Under the pieces are notes generated by a model. That model was not told the origin of the DNA. It did no database searches and worked only from the letters and a program-made list of their open reading frames with translations. The position numbers and the translations under genes are program-made. Source: Phycisphaerae bacterium (GTDB lineage Bacteria; Planctomycetota; Phycisphaerae; UBA1845; UTPLA1). Taken from it: a stretch of 16,463 bases of DNA. The stretch lies in NCBI GenBank assembly GCA_029259995.1, contig JAJDEC010000404.1, positions 1-16,463 on the forward strand, given 5' to 3'. Below, in pieces: positions 14,582 through 16,463 of this stretch; position 1 is the first letter of the stretch; every line of letters begins with the position of its first letter.

Positions 14582-15757
14582 ATGCTTCCCCAGAATGATC
14601 AAAACCATCCGACTGCCGAGAACGCACCGCGACTGAGCTACAAATTCCAGCGACTTCGCGAACGAATTCGGCGATCGATCCTCGCCGGCGAATTCGGCGA
14701 ACGATTGCCCGGCGAACGCGCGCTCGCCCGTCGCTATCACGCGAACGCGAAAACAGTAAACAAGGCCCTTTGCGATCTTGCGGCCGAGGGATTGCTCGTC
14801 CGACACATCGGTCGAGGCACCTACGTCGCCAACGCGAGCACAACCGAAGATGCGCCGACGCCGGGGCATCTGTCGCGCCGATTCGCCTGTATCACACGAA
14901 CAGACGACAAGGCCCACGGCCGATTTGACGTGGAATTGGCGCAGGGTCTGAAGGAGAACGGCGACAAGTTGACGCTTCACAACGGCGGCTCACAACCCGG
15001 CGCTGCAAGCCTGAATGACTGGCCTGCCGACATGCGAAGCGAAACGGACGGTCTGTTCATCACGATGCCTCGTGCCCTCAGCGAGCCGAGTGACATCGAT
15101 GACGAACTGATTCTCCACGCCTGTCGACGCCAGACACCTATTGTGGCGGTCGGCACCTGCGCCGCTTCGGCCAAACTGAATGCGGTCGCGCCCGATTTCG
15201 TCGACGGTGGCTTTCGACTCGCCGAACACCTCCTGCGCGTCGGCTGCGATGTCGTCCGAGTTGTCACGGCCCGGCAGACGCGCGAATCCATGGCCGTCAT
15301 CAACGGCGCCAGGACAGCGGCGGCACGATTTGGCGGCCAGGTTACGCAAGTCGCGTTGGACGGAAGCCCGGCACTTGAGCGTTCGAATGGAAACGGCCAT
15401 GCCGCCGAAGGACACACGCTCGGCCTCATGTTGATCGGTTCAGAGTCGATCCGGGCGTTTCTGGCGGATCCGTCCGCCCGCCAATCCTGGGAACACGGCG
15501 TGATCGCAGTCGCCTGTTTTCCGGATGTGGGAGATGAATCGACGGCAGCGGCCTCGATGACGGCCTACGAAGGCGATGCCGGAACCATGTCGCGCTGGGC
15601 CTGCCGCCTGATGAACGATACGCGCCCTGGACGCCGACCGGTGGAATTCCTGATCCCGGGCATGCTGCATGTTCGAGAAACGATTCGATCGTCGGCACCC
15701 CGACACGCGACGCAACAACAGGAGTCATCCGGCAGACTCCCGGAAGTGGCAATCTAG
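14582..15757 (+). CDS. GntR-family transcriptional regulator with LacI-like effector domain
   Basis: A 391-residue regulator. Residues 17-84 form a GntR winged helix-turn-helix: YKFQRLRERIRRSILAGEF, then GERLPGERALARRYHANAKTVNKAL, and the wing GLLVRHIGRGTYVA. From about 95 to 375 there is a diverged periplasmic-binding-protein-like (LacI/GalR effector) domain, seen in DGLFITMP (about 155), the typical DFVDGGFRLAEHLLRVGCDVVRVV (about 203-226), GLMLIGSESIRAFL and a C-terminal RPVEFLIPGMLHVRETI. This GntR plus sugar-binding-like arrangement resembles AraR-type regulators, which usually sense a sugar or related small ligand. The ligand cannot be told. AGAGGAGA at 14566-14573 lies 8 nt before ATG 14582, which decides that start over an in-frame ATG at 14531. 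It follows the dipeptide epimerase on the same strand and may control it. Confidence 0.9.
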   Translation: MLPQNDQNHPTAENAPRLSYKFQRLRERIRRSILAGEFGERLPGERALARRYHANAKTVNKALCDLAAEGLLVRHIGRGTYVANASTTEDAPTPGHLSRRFACITRTDDKAHGRFDVELAQGLKENGDKLTLHNGGSQPGAASLNDWPADMRSETDGLFITMPRALSEPSDIDDELILHACRRQTPIVAVGTCAASAKLNAVAPDFVDGGFRLAEHLLRVGCDVVRVVTARQTRESMAVINGARTAAARFGGQVTQVALDGSPALERSNGNGHAAEGHTLGLMLIGSESIRAFLADPSARQSWEHGVIAVACFPDVGDESTAAASMTAYEGDAGTMSRWACRLMNDTRPGRRPVEFLIPGMLHVRETIRSSAPRHATQQQESSGRLPEVAI

Positions 15758-15781
15758 ACGGGGAAGTGTGGAGTTGTTGCC

Positions 15782-15837
15782 GACGTGGCGGGGCATCCAG
15801 GCCGAGATTGAATCGGCCCGGACGGCCCCGCCATGTC
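15782..15837 (+). terminator. Large GC-rich nested hairpin after the regulator gene
   Basis: A 13-bp stem with one G-U pair (15782-15794 with 15825-15837) encloses a second 6-bp stem, GGCCGA (15800-15805) with TCGGCC (15813-15818). It begins 24 nt after the regulator's stop codon. No clear T-tract follows (only CATTTCC), so it is a likely 3'-end structure but not a textbook intrinsic terminator. Confidence 0.5.
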
Positions 15838-15911
15838 CATTTCCGGGAAGAATCCGCCGACAGTTCAACGGGGATTGAAGGTCCCGACGCAATCCGCCGC
15901 CTGCGCGTCCG

Positions 15912-15940
15912 TTGCTTGATCACACGTTTCAATGCATAAT
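15912..15940 (+). promoter_or_regulatory. Candidate sigma-70-type promoter for the zinc-ribbon gene
   Basis: TTGCTT (15912-15917) and CATAAT (15935-15940; 5 of 6 to TATAAT) are separated by 17 nt, giving a start near 15947 and a leader of about 50 nt. The -35 is poor (TTG only). Confidence 0.4.
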
Positions 15941-15997
15941 GATGGTTCGTACAAAAAGATAGCGTGACATTCCAATACCTCTTGAGGACTACCTCGC

Positions 15998-16463
15998 ATG
16001 GGCGCGACGATCGAGGCGCTTCACAACCTTCAGGAAATCGAGATCCAAATCGCCGAGCTCCAACGGCGAATAGACCGTAAGCGCGCAGCCTGCCAACGGC
16101 AGGAGAAGCAGATCGCGGGTCTGACCCGGCAGATCGAAACGGTCCAGCGGGAAATGCATCATCAGCAAAAGGATGCGGATAGTCTGAATCTGGATCTGCG
16201 CGCCCACGAAGCACAAGTCGCCAAGTTGCGCGACGCGCTGAACACGGCGAAGAACCAGAAGGAGTATTCCGCTGTCCTGACGCAGCTCAACACGTTCAAG
16301 GCCGACAACAGCAAGTCGGAAGAACGTATCCTCGAATTGATGCAGGCGATCGACGACTTCAAGAAACAGATCGCCGATTTCGAAGAACAGCTGGGCAAAG
16401 AGCAAGAGAAACTCGCCGAGCTGGACGCGGCCGCCAAGGCCGCCGAAGACAAGGCCAGTGATC
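15998..16463 (+). CDS. C4-type zinc-ribbon coiled-coil protein (COG1579/CT398-like), N-terminal part
   Basis: The frame is open to the window end, so the C-terminal part is missing; 155 complete codons are seen. The product starts MGATIEALHNLQEIEIQIAE and is a long helical hairpin rich in Gln, Glu, Lys and Ala. The signature of the family hairpin tip is present: LRDALNTAKNQKEYSAVLTQ, then EERILELMQAID. In complete members (about 240 residues) two CxxC pairs form a zinc ribbon near the C terminus, which here would lie beyond the window. The function of the family is not well defined; roles linked to flagellar or secretion proteins, or to nucleic acids, have been proposed for some members. GAGGA at 15984-15988 lies 9 nt before ATG and can be masked by a small GAGG-ACTA-CCTC hairpin (15984-15995). 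It has its own candidate promoter. Confidence 0.85.
   Translation, partial: MGATIEALHNLQEIEIQIAELQRRIDRKRAACQRQEKQIAGLTRQIETVQREMHHQQKDADSLNLDLRAHEAQVAKLRDALNTAKNQKEYSAVLTQLNTFKADNSKSEERILELMQAIDDFKKQIADFEEQLGKEQEKLAELDAAAKAAEDKASD

Overview
The window is 16.5 kb of moderately GC-rich bacterial DNA, densely coded, with eleven protein genes (two cut by the window edges). It also holds one well-supported candidate non-coding RNA. The mix suggests a Planctomycetota-type genome, possibly Phycisphaerae: an exosortase-linked EpsI domain, a giant TPR protein, a Wzz/BY-kinase with an unusual tail, a GntR-LacI hybrid regulator and a zinc-ribbon coiled-coil protein. This placement is inference from gene content only; no rRNA or marker gene is present.

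Region 1 (1-9782, plus strand) looks like one long envelope/exopolysaccharide operon. In order it has the C-terminal part of an EpsI-like exosortase-associated protein, a 1539-residue membrane-anchored TPR protein, a 928-residue Wzz-type chain-length/tyrosine autokinase, a KpsF/KdsD-type arabinose-5-phosphate isomerase and a small HEXXH metallopeptidase-like protein. Gaps are short (about 50, 102, 33 and 44 nt, or a 3-nt overlap if the last gene uses a TTG start). Polysaccharide assembly and length control, sugar-phosphate supply and EpsI-linked export or sorting fit one surface-polymer pathway.

Region 2 (9783-10171) has no convincing protein gene. It carries a near-consensus sigma-70 promoter on the plus strand and, about 210 nt later, a classic hairpin-plus-T-tract terminator. 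The simplest reading is an independent small RNA of roughly 0.2 kb in the gap between converging transcription units.

Region 3 (10170-12897, minus strand) is a compact three-gene operon: a KAS III-like condensing enzyme that keeps its Cys but lacks the usual His and Asn, an ICMT/PEMT-like membrane methyltransferase that overlaps it by 7 nt, and an NAD-dependent epimerase/dehydrogenase. Together they look like a small unassigned lipid or fatty-acyl modification pathway.

Region 4 (12898-16463, plus strand) starts with a divergent intergenic region bearing a perfect 14-bp palindrome of LacI-operator type. It continues with a dipeptide epimerase of the enolase superfamily, then a GntR-family regulator with a LacI-like effector domain. 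That regulator has a good sigma-54-like promoter and a hairpin at the predicted 5' end of its mRNA. The window ends inside a C4-type zinc-ribbon (CT398/COG1579-like) coiled-coil protein with its own candidate promoter. No tRNA, rRNA, CRISPR array, insertion sequence or phage gene was seen.
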